From Streptococcus suis (GTDB lineage Bacteria; Bacillota; Bacilli; Lactobacillales; Streptococcaceae): a DNA stretch of 64,000 bases. Made by a program: the position numbers and the translations under genes. This document shows, piece by piece, positions 31,065 through 40,909 of this stretch. The notes below the pieces were generated by a model, which was not told where the DNA came from, ran no database searches, and saw only the letters and a list, made by a program, of their open reading frames with translations. Within the stretch, counting starts at the first letter, position 1. Every line of letters begins with the position of its first letter. The DNA lies in contig NZ_JAMWEM010000004.1 in assembly GCF_024509525.1 (NCBI RefSeq), positions 124,001 through 188,000 of the forward strand, written 5' to 3'.

Positions 31065-31946
31065 TTACGCTTTGTTCGCTGAACCGAATACGTCGATACG
31101 CTCTTCAACAGATGCTTGGATAGCTTTTACGCCGTCAGCCAAGAATTTACGTGGGTCAAAGAGTTTTTTCTTATCGTATTCTGCTTCGTTTGCTTCATAA
31201 GCTGCTGCAAATTTACGAGTTGCATTTGCAAATGCGATTTGGCACTCAGTGTTTACGTTAACTTTTGCAACACCCAATTTGATAGCTTCTTGGATTTGCG
31301 CATCTGGAATACCAGAGCCACCGTGCAACACGATTGGGAAGCCAGGTACAGCTTCTGTCAATTTACGCAAGTGATCAAGGTCAAGACCTTCCCAGTTCGC
31401 TGGGTATGGACCATGGATGTTACCGATACCAGCCGCCAAGAAGTCGATACCAGTCGCAACCATTGCTACTGCATCTTCGATTGGAGCCAATTCACCGCTA
31501 CCTACGATACCATCTTCTTCACCGCCGATAGTACCAACTTCAGCTTCAACTGAGATACCTTTAGCATGTGCCAATTCTACAACTTCTTTTGCTTTTGCAA
31601 GGTTTTCTTCTACTGGAAGGTGTGAACCATCAAACATGATAGAAGTATAACCAACTTCGATACACTCAAGTGCATCTTCGTAGTGACCATGGTCAAGATG
31701 GATTGCAACTGGAACTGTGATGTTCATTGATTCAATCAAGTTTGCAATCAAGTTGCGAGCAACTTTGTAACCACCCATGTACTTAGCTGCACCCATAGAA
31801 GTTTGGATAAGAACTGGAGCTTGTTTTGCTTCTGCTGCACGCAAGATAGCTTGAGTCCACTCAAGGTTGTTTGTGTTAAATCCACCAACCGCATAACCGT
31901 TGTCACGCGCTGCTTGGACAAATTTTTCTGCTGAAACTAATGGCAT
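31065..31946 (-). CDS. fba: Class II fructose-bisphosphate aldolase
   Basis: Zn-dependent aldolase of glycolysis. The 293-residue protein shows the zinc histidines in VAIHLDHGHYEDALECI (~80-96), the TSIMFDGSHLP segment, the EVGTIGGEEDGI loop and PIVLHGGSGIPD. It is monocistronic, with an extended -10 TGGTAGAAT on the minus strand at 31994-32002 and a terminator downstream. In streptococci it is also found on the surface, which cannot be inferred from sequence. Confidence 0.97.
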   Translation of the reverse strand: MPLVSAEKFVQAARDNGYAVGGFNTNNLEWTQAILRAAEAKQAPVLIQTSMGAAKYMGGYKVARNLIANLIESMNITVPVAIHLDHGHYEDALECIEVGYTSIMFDGSHLPVEENLAKAKEVVELAHAKGISVEAEVGTIGGEEDGIVGSGELAPIEDAVAMVATGIDFLAAGIGNIHGPYPANWEGLDLDHLRKLTEAVPGFPIVLHGGSGIPDAQIQEAIKLGVAKVNVNTECQIAFANATRKFAAAYEANEAEYDKKKLFDPRKFLADGVKAIQASVEERIDVFGSANKA

Positions 31947-32080
31947 TAGAATCGCCTCCTAATATTTTTTAAGGGATAAACCCGTACCACTCTATTCTAC
32001 CACGTTTTATTGGAAAATGCTAGTTCAAACTGCGTAGATTTGAGAAAGTTTTCACATAGGTTTCATCTTAAAACGCAAAA

Positions 32081-32100
32081 AAGCTAGCCAAAGCTAGCTT
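32081..32100 (-). terminator. tRNA-Leu terminator
   Basis: A perfect 8-bp stem aagctagc/gctagctt with a caaa loop and six T in the minus direction lies 18 bases past the tRNA 3' end. Confidence 0.88.
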
Positions 32101-32117
32101 TTATATCCTTATATCCA

Positions 32118-32203
32118 TGCGGAGAGAGGGACTTGAACCCTCACGACCTAAAGCGGTCACAGGATCCTTAATCCTGCGCGTCTGCCAATTCCGCCATCCC
32201 CGC
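32118..32203 (-). tRNA. tRNA-Leu (anticodon AAG)
   Basis: The minus strand folds as a class II tRNA of 86 bases: acceptor GCGGGGA with TCTCCGC, D loop with TTGGCAGAC, anticodon stem CAGGA/TCCTG with loop TTAAGGA (anticodon AAG, reading CUU), a long variable arm and a T arm with GGTTCAAGTCC. No CCA is encoded. It lies between fba and an ABC exporter. Confidence 0.93.
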
Positions 32204-32280
32204 GAATACTAGAATAGTATATCATGGGGACAGAGCCTTGTCAATAGTTTTTTAAAAAAATATTACCCCTCTTAAGTATC

Positions 32281-33840
32281 CTATTCACCTAAAGTTATTA
32301 TTTCATCATAATCAGCCGGATGCAGACTGCGGTGGCTAATATGCAAAAGGGTAATATTTTGTAAATTTAATAGCGCCTGTTCAACTACCGCAAAAGTCTC
32401 ATCGTCTAAGCCTGATAAAGATTCATCTAAAACTAAAATAGGTTTATGAGCTAGAATGCCCCGAATTAAAGCTACCCTCTGTTGTTGGCCACCTGATAAG
32501 GTAGAGGCGGCATCAAACACTTCCGATTCCATAGCCTCCTTATTAGGGAAACGGTCTGCCAACCCAAAGAGATGGACCAAAGCCTCAACTTCAGATTCAG
32601 ATGCAGCTCTTCCGAATGTAAGATTATTCCAAATAGAATCATGAAATAGCTTCACTTGTTGGGGCAAAAATGTCATATAGGACTGCCAAGCATCATAGCT
32701 AAAATGAGTGAGTGGCTGTCCGTTCAGATAGACCCCTTCTACATTTTCTAGTTGTTGACTTAGAAGGTAAGCTAAGGTCGATTTTCCGACGCCGCTTTCT
32801 CCCTGTATTAAATACTTCTTGCCAGCTCGAAATACCAAATTTATATCATTAAAAATTAGTTTTCCCTCAATTTCATAACTCAAATTTGCCACTTCTAATG
32901 TTTCAAACTTATCTGAAAGAATTGGTTTCTCCTCATAAATCGACGGAGAATGTAATAGTTTTTGTCGAATAGAACGAACGGAAGCAATATCAGACAATGA
33001 AGAAGCTATCAGATTTATTGGCATTGTCAATTCTAAAGCAATACTGTATATCGCGACAAGAGCACCAACTGTCATCTCCCCTGCTAAAATTCGTCTTCCA
33101 CCCAAATAGAGAATAACGATTGTCAATAGATAAAAGAAGAAACCTGTCAAGACATTGAGCAGGGCTTTCAAAACTGCCCGCCTGTCTTCCATCTTGTTCA
33201 CCGCCTCGTATTGATTCTCAGCCTTCCCTAGAAAAAGAGAACCCAAGCCACTATTTTTAATGACTAGAAGTCCAGACAGAATGTCATTGAGGAGGGCTTG
33301 ATAGCTAGCCTTCTCCCTGGAAATCCCCTCCTGGACCTGACCCATTTTTCCCCGAAAAATATACGGCAACCCAATCGGTATCAAGGTTAAAAGAAAAATG
33401 GCTAAGGCAACCTGACGATCCAAGGAAAGAAGCGCCCAACCGGCAAACAGAAAGGAAATAAGCCCTTGATAGAGAGAAAAGATTGTCTCATAATGCAATT
33501 CCTTAATCATTTCACTATCATTATGAATCGCAGAAATATGACTAGCAATCTCTGACTGCTTGATTAGACCCGGACCGTATAGGATACGCCCCAAAATAGT
33601 TGCTTGAATCTGATAACCCACGCGATTGAGAAAACGTTGATTACAAACCTGACGAACAAATTCTGTCAGCAACATCATTCCCATGACAAACAGAATCGCC
33701 AGGATATTTTGCTCAAATTTCAGGTGGTTCCCTTCTGTCAAACTATCCGTAATCCAAGCAATCTGGTAATTAAAAAAGACATTCAATGCAGACACTACTG
33801 TAATCGCTACCAAAGTCGTTATGAAATATAAACGTTGCAT
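32281..33840 (-). CDS. ABC exporter, fused membrane and ATPase domains
   Basis: A 519-residue half-transporter: six membrane spans in the first ~285 residues, then the ATPase with Walker A GESGVGKSTL at ~355, signature TLSGGQQQR at ~450, Walker B PILVLDES and the H-loop LLHISHR. It is shorter than the usual ~580. The relatives that come to mind are CydCD/LmrA-like and bacteriocin exporters; the substrate is unknown. It stands alone after an extended -10 (TGTTATACT) at 33869-33874, so it probably works as a homodimer. Confidence 0.85.
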   Translation of the reverse strand: MQRLYFITTLVAITVVSALNVFFNYQIAWITDSLTEGNHLKFEQNILAILFVMGMMLLTEFVRQVCNQRFLNRVGYQIQATILGRILYGPGLIKQSEIASHISAIHNDSEMIKELHYETIFSLYQGLISFLFAGWALLSLDRQVALAIFLLTLIPIGLPYIFRGKMGQVQEGISREKASYQALLNDILSGLLVIKNSGLGSLFLGKAENQYEAVNKMEDRRAVLKALLNVLTGFFFYLLTIVILYLGGRRILAGEMTVGALVAIYSIALELTMPINLIASSLSDIASVRSIRQKLLHSPSIYEEKPILSDKFETLEVANLSYEIEGKLIFNDINLVFRAGKKYLIQGESGVGKSTLAYLLSQQLENVEGVYLNGQPLTHFSYDAWQSYMTFLPQQVKLFHDSIWNNLTFGRAASESEVEALVHLFGLADRFPNKEAMESEVFDAASTLSGGQQQRVALIRGILAHKPILVLDESLSGLDDETFAVVEQALLNLQNITLLHISHRSLHPADYDEIITLGE

Positions 33841-33885
33841 GCAGTCACCTCTTTATCTTTGCTTGTCTAGTATAACAGAACACAG

Positions 33886-33907
33886 AAAAAAGAGCAACCG
33901 CTCTTTT
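33886..33907 (-). terminator. pyrG terminator
   Basis: A gagc/gctc stem extended by A6/T4 runs lies just beyond the pyrG stop. Confidence 0.75.
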
Positions 33908-33916
33908 CTTCTATCA

Positions 33917-35521
33917 TTAGTCTTCGTTCTCAATCGCAGCAGTCACAAAAGCTGTATAGAGACCTTCTGGTCGATTTGGTCGTGACTGAAGTTCCGGGTG
34001 GTACTGGCAGGCCACGAAGAATTTATTTTCTGGAATCTCCACTATTTCAACCAGTCGGTTGTCTGGAGATACTCCCGAGAAAACAAAGCCCGCGTCTTCA
34101 AACTGTTGACGGAAATCATTGTTAAATTCATAACGATGGCGGTGGCGACGTTGGACAACTTCTTGATTGTCATAAGCCGCCGCAGCCTTGGTGCCTCGTT
34201 TGAGCTTGCTTGGATAAAGACCGAGGCGGAGGGTGCCTCCCAAATCTTCTACGCCAATCTGGTCACGCATGATGTCGATAATCGGATACTTTGTTTCTGG
34301 ATCCAACTCAAAACTATTTGCACCTTCTAGCCCAAGGACATGGCGAGCAAATTCCACACAGGTCAGTTGCATACCCAGGCACACACCTAACATCGGTACG
34401 TCATTCTCACGAGCATAGCGAATGGCTTGAATTTTTCCTTCTGTACCACGTTGGCCAAAGCCACCAGGGACAATAATTCCTTGTGCTTGACTAAGGCGAT
34501 CGGCTACATTTTCAGCAGTCAGATCGTTGGCATTGACCCAGTCTAGTTCAACCGCTGCATCGTTGGCATAACCAGAGTGCTTCAAGGCTTCGACAACTGA
34601 GATATAGGCATCCTGCAACTCCACATACTTACCGACTAGAGCAATCTTGACCTTCTTCTTGAGGTTGAGGACCTTGTCCACCATGGCAGACCATTCTGTC
34701 ATATCAGCTGCTGGTACATCCAGTTTCAGATGATCACAAACAATCTGGTCCATGTTTTGCGCCTGCATATTGAGCGGAATCTGGTAAAGATGTTCAACAT
34801 CCAAGGATTCAATCACTGCCTCTGGCGCCACATCACAGAACTGAGCTAATTTATTTTTTATGCCTTGACCGGCCGGCTGTTCTGTCCGAATGACCAGCAT
34901 ATTGGGCTGAATCCCCAATCCACGTAGCTCTTTGACCGAATGTTGGGTTGGCTTGGTCTTCATCTCACCTGCAGCCTTGAGGTAAGGCAAGAGGGTTGTG
35001 TGGATGTACATGACGTTGTCTGAACCGACATCTGCCTTCATCTGACGAAGGGCTTCAAGGAAAGGCAAACTTTCAATATCTCCGACAGTTCCACCTACTT
35101 CTGTGATGATAACATCAGCATCCGTCGTGTGTGCTGCTCGCTTGATTTTGTCCTTGAGAGCATCTGTAATATGTGGAATAACCTGAACCGTTGCACCTAG
35201 ATATTCACCTTTTCGCTCCTTTCGAAGCACTTCGCTGTAAATTTTACCAGTCGTAACGTTGGAATATTTGTTGAGATTGATATCGATAAAGCGTTCATAG
35301 TGACCAAGATCCAAGTCTGTTTCTGCACCATCATCTGTCACAAACACTTCCCCGTGTTGGTAAGGACTCATGGTTCCTGGGTCAATGTTGATGTAGGGAT
35401 CAAATTTTTGAATAGTAACTTTCAATCCACGGTTTTTCAATAATCGACCAAGACTGGCCGCCACAATTCCTTTACCAATAGATGATACAACACCACCTGT
35501 TACAAAAATATATTTTGTCAT
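33917..35521 (-). CDS. pyrG: CTP synthase
   Basis: PyrG aminates UTP to CTP using glutamine. The 534-residue protein has the synthase domain start [26 protein letters not shown], written here in part, with its P-loop. It also has the class I amidotransferase domain with the nucleophile in [10 protein letters not shown] at ~380 and the His/Glu pair in [11 protein letters not shown] near 510. It lies downstream of rpoE (RNA polymerase delta). The leader has the features of CTP-dependent attenuation (see 35584-35672). Confidence 0.97.
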   Translation of the reverse strand: MTKYIFVTGGVVSSIGKGIVAASLGRLLKNRGLKVTIQKFDPYINIDPGTMSPYQHGEVFVTDDGAETDLDLGHYERFIDINLNKYSNVTTGKIYSEVLRKERKGEYLGATVQVIPHITDALKDKIKRAAHTTDADVIITEVGGTVGDIESLPFLEALRQMKADVGSDNVMYIHTTLLPYLKAAGEMKTKPTQHSVKELRGLGIQPNMLVIRTEQPAGQGIKNKLAQFCDVAPEAVIESLDVEHLYQIPLNMQAQNMDQIVCDHLKLDVPAADMTEWSAMVDKVLNLKKKVKIALVGKYVELQDAYISVVEALKHSGYANDAAVELDWVNANDLTAENVADRLSQAQGIIVPGGFGQRGTEGKIQAIRYARENDVPMLGVCLGMQLTCVEFARHVLGLEGANSFELDPETKYPIIDIMRDQIGVEDLGGTLRLGLYPSKLKRGTKAAAAYDNQEVVQRRHRHRYEFNNDFRQQFEDAGFVFSGVSPDNRLVEIVEIPENKFFVACQYHPELQSRPNRPEGLYTAFVTAAIENED

Positions 35522-35583
35522 GCTCTCTCCTTCTCTAATTGCTGAATCTGCAGAACAAGGGGCTGGTCTGATTTTTCAGCAAA

Positions 35584-35672
35584 AACAAAAAAATAGCTCC
35601 CTATAACTAGGGAGCTCCGACCTCAAAAGAGGTGCCCGATGTTATCTTATCTTAATTTAGCAAGCATGTCAA
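35584..35672 (-). promoter_or_regulatory. pyrG promoter and reiterative-transcription attenuator
   Basis: The minus strand has TTGACA (35667-35672), a 17-base spacer and TAAGAT (35644-35649). The expected start, 7 bases on, is the first G of GGGC at 35637-35634. A small hairpin acctc/gaggt follows, then an 8-bp terminator agctccct/agggagct (35595-35616) with a T7 run. In Bacillus subtilis pyrG the same order (start at GGGC, then a terminator with a C/U-rich 5' arm) lets polymerase stutter extra G when CTP is low; the G tract then pairs with the C/U-rich arm and prevents termination. The sequence fits that mechanism; function here is inferred. Confidence 0.75.
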
Positions 35673-35680
35673 ATAGAAAA

Positions 35681-36274
35681 CTAGTCTTCCTCAACAATTT
35701 CATCTTCGTCTTCTGAGAAATCATCTTCGTCTTCTTCGTTCAATTCAACATCCTCTTCTACTAACTCATCATCTGGGATGATTTCATTGATTTCTGAATC
35801 GTAGGACTCAACTTCATCTTTTTCATCGTCTGGATTCTCATCTTCATAGTCTGATGCAGAGCGTGTAGAATAACCATCTTCATCTTCTGGATCATCATTG
35901 CCATAGTCAATAGCATCCTCATCACCATCCATGAAGGCATTGACACGTTTTTTCGTGCGTTTTGGTGCATCTTCATCATCTTCTTCCAAAGTAATGACTT
36001 CTTCGTCAATCTCATCAATTGCATACCACGAACGCAAGCCCCACTTATTTTCTCCTAGTGGAATAAAACTTCCATCAACGTTCAAGTCTGAATAGAAAGT
36101 TGGCAAGGCTGCGCGAATCTCACCGTTCGATTTCTCAAGATAATTCTGAATTTCATTGACCAAATCATTGAAGTACATTTCATTGTCACGGCCACGCTCT
36201 TCTAAAATAGCGCGTGCTACTTCAATCATGGAAAGTTCATTTTTTTCTTGTCCTGCAAATACGTTAAGTTCCAA
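35681..36274 (-). CDS. rpoE: RNA polymerase delta subunit
   Basis: Delta helps core polymerase recycle and sharpens promoter choice in Firmicutes. The N-terminal ~95 residues form the HARE-HTH fold ([61 protein letters not shown]). The rest, to residue 197, is a disordered acidic tail of Asp and Glu. It lies just upstream of pyrG, as in Bacillus and other streptococci. Confidence 0.96.
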   Translation of the reverse strand: MELNVFAGQEKNELSMIEVARAILEERGRDNEMYFNDLVNEIQNYLEKSNGEIRAALPTFYSDLNVDGSFIPLGENKWGLRSWYAIDEIDEEVITLEEDDEDAPKRTKKRVNAFMDGDEDAIDYGNDDPEDEDGYSTRSASDYEDENPDDEKDEVESYDSEINEIIPDDELVEEDVELNEEDEDDFSEDEDEIVEED

Positions 36275-36352
36275 GGCTCTTCTCCTTTTTTGTCTTTCCT
36301 TACCATTTTACGCTAAATCTGCTAATTAGTCAAAGATAAGTAAGAACTTTTT

Positions 36353-36400
36353 CTAAAAGAAAGGTTCAACTAGGAAAACCTAATTGAACCTTTCTTTTAG
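36353..36400 (-). terminator. Long terminator of tig
   Basis: 22-base arms with one mismatch (ctaaaagaaaggttcaactagg, written as its 5' arm in part) and an aaaa loop. It is long and nearly perfect, between tig and rpoE. Confidence 0.8.
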
Positions 36401-36435
36401 CACTTGACAAAAGTCGAGTTTTTCAATTTACATTA

Positions 36436-37719
36436 TTATTTCACAGTTGCAGTGCTTGTGATGACTTCAACCGCTTTTTTCACTGTAATGTCATGCTTGA
36501 GCATGTCTGGTGAGAGAAGAGTGCGAACTTGTGCAACTTCCATATTGTAAGTTGCTGCCAAGTCTTCGATTTCTTTGTTGATTTCTTCTTCAGTTGCTTC
36601 GAAACCTTCTGCTTTAGCTACTGCTTCAACTACCAAGTTTGTCTTAGTACGTTTTTCAGCATCTGCTTCGTATTGTTTATGAAGGTCTTCACGAGTTGTA
36701 CCAGTGATTTGGAAGTACATATCTGGTGAGATACCTTGTTGTTGCATACCACCCAAGAATTCGTTGATGGCACGGTGAACTTCTTCGTGGATCATTTCTT
36801 CTGGCAATTCAACGATTTCAGCGTTTTCTACAGCCAATCCAAGAGCTGCTGATTCAACTGCATCGTCAAAGGCAACTTCTTTTGCTGCTTCCAATTCTTT
36901 ACGGTACTTAGCTTTCAACTCATCAAGTGTTTCCACTTCCTCGTCGATGTCTTTTGCCAATTCGTCATCCAAAGCTGGAACTTCTTTTGCTTTTACTTCG
37001 TGGATTTTTGTTACGAAGAGGGCTGGTTTACCAGCAAGGTCAGCTGCTTGGTAGTCTTCTGGGAAAGTCACTTCAACATTTACTTCTTCACCAGCTGCGT
37101 GGCCTACCAATTGGTCTTCAAAACCTGGGATGAATTGACCTGAACCAAGTCCAAGCGAGAAGTTCTCACCTTTACCACCGTCAAATTCAACACCGTCAAC
37201 AGAACCTACAAAGTCGATCACAACTGTGTCGCCTTCAGCTGCTGGACCTTCTTTGATGACCAATTCAGCCAAGTTGTTGCGTTCGCGTTCGATTTTTGCA
37301 TCTACTTCTTCGTCAGATACTTCTTTCGTTGCCTCTACTGAAACTGCCAAGTTTTTGTAGTCACCCAATTTTACTTCAGGTTTTGTCACAACTTCAGCAG
37401 TGATTGTCCAGTCTTGACCTTTTTCCATAGATACAACATCGATTTTTGGTTGTGCGACGACTTCAAGACCAGCTTCAGCAACCGCTACTTCATAAGCTGC
37501 TGGTAAAAGAGCGTTTACTACATCTTGGTAAAGTGCTTCTTCACCAAATTTTTGGTTGAAAACGGCACGTGGCAAGTGACCTTTACGGAAACCTGGAAGA
37601 TTGATATCTTTCTTAACTTTGTTGAAAACGCGGTCCAATTCTGGTTTGATTGCATCTTGACCGATTGTGAAAGTCAAGACGCCACGGTTTGTTTCTTTTA
37701 CTTCAAATGATACAGACAT
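36436..37719 (-). CDS. tig: Trigger factor
   Basis: Ribosome-bound chaperone and prolyl isomerase. The 427-residue protein shows the ribosome-docking loop [12 protein letters not shown] at ~43-54, the FKBP domain at ~160-245 ([32 protein letters not shown] region; F(I)[10 protein letters not shown]), and the helical C-terminal substrate cradle. Promoter TTGATT-16-TAAAAT with extended TGG is at 37759-37786 on the minus strand. Confidence 0.97.
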   Translation of the reverse strand: MSVSFEVKETNRGVLTFTIGQDAIKPELDRVFNKVKKDINLPGFRKGHLPRAVFNQKFGEEALYQDVVNALLPAAYEVAVAEAGLEVVAQPKIDVVSMEKGQDWTITAEVVTKPEVKLGDYKNLAVSVEATKEVSDEEVDAKIERERNNLAELVIKEGPAAEGDTVVIDFVGSVDGVEFDGGKGENFSLGLGSGQFIPGFEDQLVGHAAGEEVNVEVTFPEDYQAADLAGKPALFVTKIHEVKAKEVPALDDELAKDIDEEVETLDELKAKYRKELEAAKEVAFDDAVESAALGLAVENAEIVELPEEMIHEEVHRAINEFLGGMQQQGISPDMYFQITGTTREDLHKQYEADAEKRTKTNLVVEAVAKAEGFEATEEEINKEIEDLAATYNMEVAQVRTLLSPDMLKHDITVKKAVEVITSTATVK

Positions 37720-37758
37720 TCTGTCATTCTCCTTAAAATTTTATTGTCATTCCTATCA

Positions 37759-37786
37759 ATTTTACCATAAAGTCTTGAAAAATCAA
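37759..37786 (-). promoter_or_regulatory. tig promoter
   Basis: Minus strand TTGATT (37781-37786), 16 bases, TAAAAT (37759-37764), extended -10 TGG. Confidence 0.6.
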
Positions 37787-38118
37787 AGATTTTTAGCATG
37801 TTTGAACATGAAAAAGGTAACCCTACAATAGATATGATGCCTAAGTACAAAAAAAGAAGAACCCTTAACAGGATAATAGTCTCAACCAACTATCACAAAG
37901 GATTCTTCTCATAACTGGTACTCCACAAAGTCTTCACTGTTTCCCATATACACTGGAAACTAGCTGTCACGCTATCAAAACTAGACTTCTATTCCTTTCA
38001 TTTATCGGTGTTAGGGTGTCAAAAGCCTTCCTCATGCGTTGCAATAAGCAATTTAATTGTACCAAATAGTTTCTGTTAGACAATGCCGTGACGTAGAGAT
38101 AATTTTAGGTTAGAATAT
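37787..38118. other. Intergenic stretch with a hairpin; origin unknown
   Basis: About 330 bases between tig and the small secreted-protein gene. It contains a 12-bp inverted repeat with one mismatch (agaagaaccctt/aaggattcttct, 37855-37909) around a 31-base loop. On the minus strand a short open stretch reads LLQRMRKAFDTLTPINERN before stopping. The look is that of decayed mobile-element sequence, but I cannot name one. Confidence 0.35.
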
Positions 38119-38466
38119 TTATTGATTTTCTAGTATCGCCTTTTTTACCTCACCAACTGTCGCAGGATTTGAATCACTAAATAGAACTCTCTTACCATCC
38201 TCACTTCGAATTTCAACTTCATATGTTTCTTTTGACTCATATTCATTAGCAAAGAAACCACCATTATACTCAATAATAGGAACGTCATCAGAATAGTTTT
38301 CTAGCCTTGAAAACAGGCCTTCATCAGTTTCAGATAACTTCACCAATTCTTGTACAGTTCTGTTGGAATACGTGGATACATCCGCAGAAATATGGTTTGT
38401 TGAACGACCATTCAAGAATATCAGACTCAATATTATTAAAAGGCCAGTATATAATAGTTTTTTCAT
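38119..38466 (-). CDS. Small secreted or anchored protein, unknown
   Basis: A 115-residue protein with a lysine-led hydrophobic N-terminus (KKLLYTGLLIILSLIFLNG) that should act as a signal peptide or membrane anchor, followed by an acidic, soluble ~90 residues (TVQELVKLSETDEGLFSRLENY). There is no lipobox cysteine. It lies 10 bases after the 213-residue secreted protein gene and is surely co-transcribed with it. I do not recognise either family. Confidence 0.6.
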   Translation of the reverse strand: MKKLLYTGLLIILSLIFLNGRSTNHISADVSTYSNRTVQELVKLSETDEGLFSRLENYSDDVPIIEYNGGFFANEYESKETYEVEIRSEDGKRVLFSDSNPATVGEVKKAILENQ

Positions 38467-38476
38467 CTATTCCTCC

Positions 38477-39118
38477 TTATTTATTTGATACAACATAACT
38501 AGATCCCTTAACCGGGTTATAGGTATAAAAGAAGAGCCAAGATCCTTGTCCATCAACATATCGCGACTCTCCACTTTCTAGTTTTGCTCTACCAATCGAC
38601 TGTTTTGTCTGATAGGTTCTGTAAGCTTCATACTCATTACCAACCACACCTCCATCACCAACAGCTGTCCAAAGAAGCCATGTTCCTGTTCCTGAAGCAG
38701 CCTTAAATTTTGATTCTGAAAAGCGCCAGCCTGATCCACTAAATGGCTGTGAAGCATATGACTCTCCTGCTGCTAAAATTTTAGGATATTGAACTGCTTT
38801 ATCTGGAGAAGCTGAACGCAAAAAAGGAGACTCCATAAAATCCAAAGAGGTATCAATAGTTTCTAATTTTAAATAATTTTCGTAAGTCATTAAGGTTCCG
38901 TGGTTTGTTTCTACAAGTGAAGGATCAAAATTAGAGTCCCCATTATCTCTGAAAATGAAACCTCCATCGGGTAAAACCTGAACCACCTGTTCTGGGTTAA
39001 TGCTCGCCATACTTGGTGACTCTATAATCTCTTTAGGTGTTGCAGCAAGTATGTTTCCTTGTAGAAAAATTGATGATAGTAGCACTGCACTGATAAAAAC
39101 TTTTTTCACTTTTTTCAT
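38477..39118 (-). CDS. Secreted protein of unknown function
   Basis: A 213-residue protein with a clear signal peptide (KKVKKVFISAVLLSSIFLQG, cleavage probably after NILA). The mature part has a low-complexity N-terminal half and a C-terminal ~100 residues rich in Gly, Ser, Tyr and Trp (SGSGWRFSESKFKAASGTG, GSWLFFYTYNPVKGSSYVV). No catalytic motif is seen. The aromatic, glycine-rich end is only vaguely like lactococcin-972-type bacteriocins, and I do not claim that family. It is followed at once by the small secreted protein, suggesting a two-component secreted system or a protein with its partner. Confidence 0.65.
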   Translation of the reverse strand: MKKVKKVFISAVLLSSIFLQGNILAATPKEIIESPSMASINPEQVVQVLPDGGFIFRDNGDSNFDPSLVETNHGTLMTYENYLKLETIDTSLDFMESPFLRSASPDKAVQYPKILAAGESYASQPFSGSGWRFSESKFKAASGTGTWLLWTAVGDGGVVGNEYEAYRTYQTKQSIGRAKLESGESRYVDGQGSWLFFYTYNPVKGSSYVVSNK

Positions 39119-39502
39119 CGTAAAACTCCTTTTAAAATTTAAAAACTAAAAGTATATTTCAGAAAACAACGACAACAATTTTTGAAACTCAGCCTTTAAT
39201 TTTTCCTCCTTTCCCTCATTAAGCTAAGCTTTCATTCCACTTTTTCTATATCCATTCTACAATAAATAAACAAAGCAACCAGAAATTTGGATTCACCACG
39301 CGTACACATGAAAAAATGCATGCACTCGTTTTCGAACCACATGTGTTTTTCCAAAACATTTTCACGGAATTTACACTCTAGCAAGGATAATTCTCCTATC
39401 TCTAGAACTATTATAGCATATTTTTTTATACGAAAACGGATTTCTCCTTGGAAAATTCGCTTTCCGAAAACGAAACTTTCTTCATGCGTTTGTCGTGTGG
39501 AA
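39119..39502. other. Upstream region of the secreted pair
   Basis: About 380 bases with no gene. The minus strand carries an extended -10 TGCTATAAT (39410-39418), which would give a ~290-base leader. That leader contains tctag...ctaga and agga/tcct complementary segments near 39378-39405. A ggaaaattcgctttcc hairpin (39454-39469) lies upstream of the -10 and may terminate readthrough from the neighbour. Confidence 0.4.
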
Positions 39503-39817
39503 TCACCACTTACGAATGAGTTCTTCCTGATAAGCTGCACGCGCACCGCCAATGAGTTTTGGACGACTAGCAAGAACCGTGACATGAGCCTGACCCACCT
39601 TGCCTTGGCTTGCCCCCACACCTGGAAGATCTAAGACGATAACATGCACATCTTCGGCCAATAAATCTAATAATTTAAGGTCCCAATTATCTAAAGTGGC
39701 CGCCAAATGGACCAACATGACCAGGGGCAGTTTAGACTTGCCCTTGCCTAGTTCACGGTAGGCAATCTGATTGCCTGCGACAGTAATGTATTGATTTCTG
39801 GTTGTAATATAAGACAT
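39503..39817 (-). pseudogene. Chimeric fragment: alpha/beta hydrolase start fused to a TIGR01440 tail
   Basis: The frame encodes 104 residues. The first ~74 are the N-terminus of an alpha/beta hydrolase ([44 protein letters not shown]), cut off before the nucleophile elbow. The last ~30 ([17 protein letters not shown] and on) repeat the C-terminus of the TIGR01440-family protein encoded at 42228-42794. DNA there is also similar (about 39505-39592 against 42232-42319). The hydrolase has lost its catalytic triad, so the product cannot be an active hydrolase. It follows the oxidoreductase gene by 11 bases. Confidence 0.75.
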
Positions 39818-39828
39818 AAGTACTCCTA

Positions 39829-40830
39829 CTATTCAAAACTGAGGACAGTTTTTCCACGCGAGCGACCGTTGGCTACCTTGTCCAAGGCTGCGTTGACTTC
39901 TTCAAATGGATAAACGGTGTCGACAGACGGTTTGATTTCTAGTTTGCTGAAAATATCTGCTACCTCTTGCAGTTGGCGACCATTGCTCTCTACGAAAATG
40001 AAATGGTAGTGAACACCGTATTTCTTAGCCATTTTGTCAAATGAACGACCAGCTAGGCCAAACAAGATTTGTTTCCATTTTGGCAGGTTCATACGTTTGG
40101 CAAAGTCACCGTTTGGCATGGCACGGAGGGAAACAAGGTGACCACCTTTTTTCATGATTGACATCTGTTTCTCAGTTTCTGCACCGCCAAGCGTATCCAG
40201 CACATAGCCGATTTGGGAGAGGGTTTTAGTATAATCTTCTGTCTTGTAGTCGATAAACTGGTCAGCACCCAACGCCAATACCCGCTCTGCATTTGCCCCG
40301 TCACCGTTGGTAATAACGGTCAAACCTTTAGCTTTGGCAATGGGAATGGCCATACCACCGACACCACCAGTTCCACCTGAGATGAAGATGGTCTTGCCTG
40401 CCTCAGCACCCATGAGGTCGAGGGCCTGCATGATGGTCAAGGCTGTCAGAGGAACTGCTGCCGCTTCTTCATCTGTCAAGTAGGCAGGAACCTTAGCAAG
40501 AGCCTGAGCGTCAACCGCTACATACTCAGCGAAAGCACCGATACTATCAAGCGGAAGACGACCGAAGACACGGTCACCTGCTGCAAAGCTCGTCACGTTT
40601 GAGCCTACTTCTTCAACCAGGCCAACTACTTCATTTCCAGCTGTTTGTGGCAATTTGTAAGGGACAATCAATTTCACATCTCCGCGTGAAATCATGTTGT
40701 CCAATGGATTAACGCCTGCTGCGGTCACTTTGACAAGGACTTGGTTGGCTTGAATAGTTGGTTTAGCAATCTCTGTAAGGTTAAGGGTGATCTTGTTTTT
40801 GTTATAAGATGTGTGTTGTGCTGCTTTCAT
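39829..40830 (-). CDS. NADP-dependent zinc-independent oxidoreductase (MDR family)
   Basis: A 333-residue medium-chain dehydrogenase/reductase of the quinone-oxidoreductase type. A GroES-like N-terminal domain ([28 protein letters not shown]) and a Rossmann domain ([22 protein letters not shown]) are present. The catalytic and structural zinc ligands of alcohol dehydrogenases are missing, which is usual for this branch. A divergent-type palindrome cctgta-N5-tacagg lies 31 bases ahead of its start and is shared with the Rrf2 gene upstream, so it is probably Rrf2-regulated in response to a redox or electrophile signal. Confidence 0.88.
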   Translation of the reverse strand: MKAAQHTSYNKNKITLNLTEIAKPTIQANQVLVKVTAAGVNPLDNMISRGDVKLIVPYKLPQTAGNEVVGLVEEVGSNVTSFAAGDRVFGRLPLDSIGAFAEYVAVDAQALAKVPAYLTDEEAAAVPLTALTIMQALDLMGAEAGKTIFISGGTGGVGGMAIPIAKAKGLTVITNGDGANAERVLALGADQFIDYKTEDYTKTLSQIGYVLDTLGGAETEKQMSIMKKGGHLVSLRAMPNGDFAKRMNLPKWKQILFGLAGRSFDKMAKKYGVHYHFIFVESNGRQLQEVADIFSKLEIKPSVDTVYPFEEVNAALDKVANGRSRGKTVLSFE

Positions 40831-40860
40831 GTTCTTCTCTTTTCTATTCTTTAGTTTGTT

Positions 40861-40877
40861 CCTGTATCACTTACAGG
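40861..40877 (-). promoter_or_regulatory. Putative Rrf2 operator upstream of the oxidoreductase
   Basis: Palindrome cctgta-tcact-tacagg. It matches the operator-like palindrome at 41356-41378 in both arms and in the spacer (tcaac there). Confidence 0.6.
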
Positions 40878-40909
40878 TCTATGTTTGGATTTATAAAATC
40901 TGACCGAGG

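Noticed and set aside
37787..38118. Possible insertion-sequence end near tig
   Set aside because: There is an inverted repeat and a short open stretch, but no transposase motif or target duplication could be identified.
38477..39118. Lactococcin-972-type bacteriocin
   Set aside because: Only the aromatic, Gly-rich end is reminiscent; length and the N-terminal half do not fit, so no such call was made.
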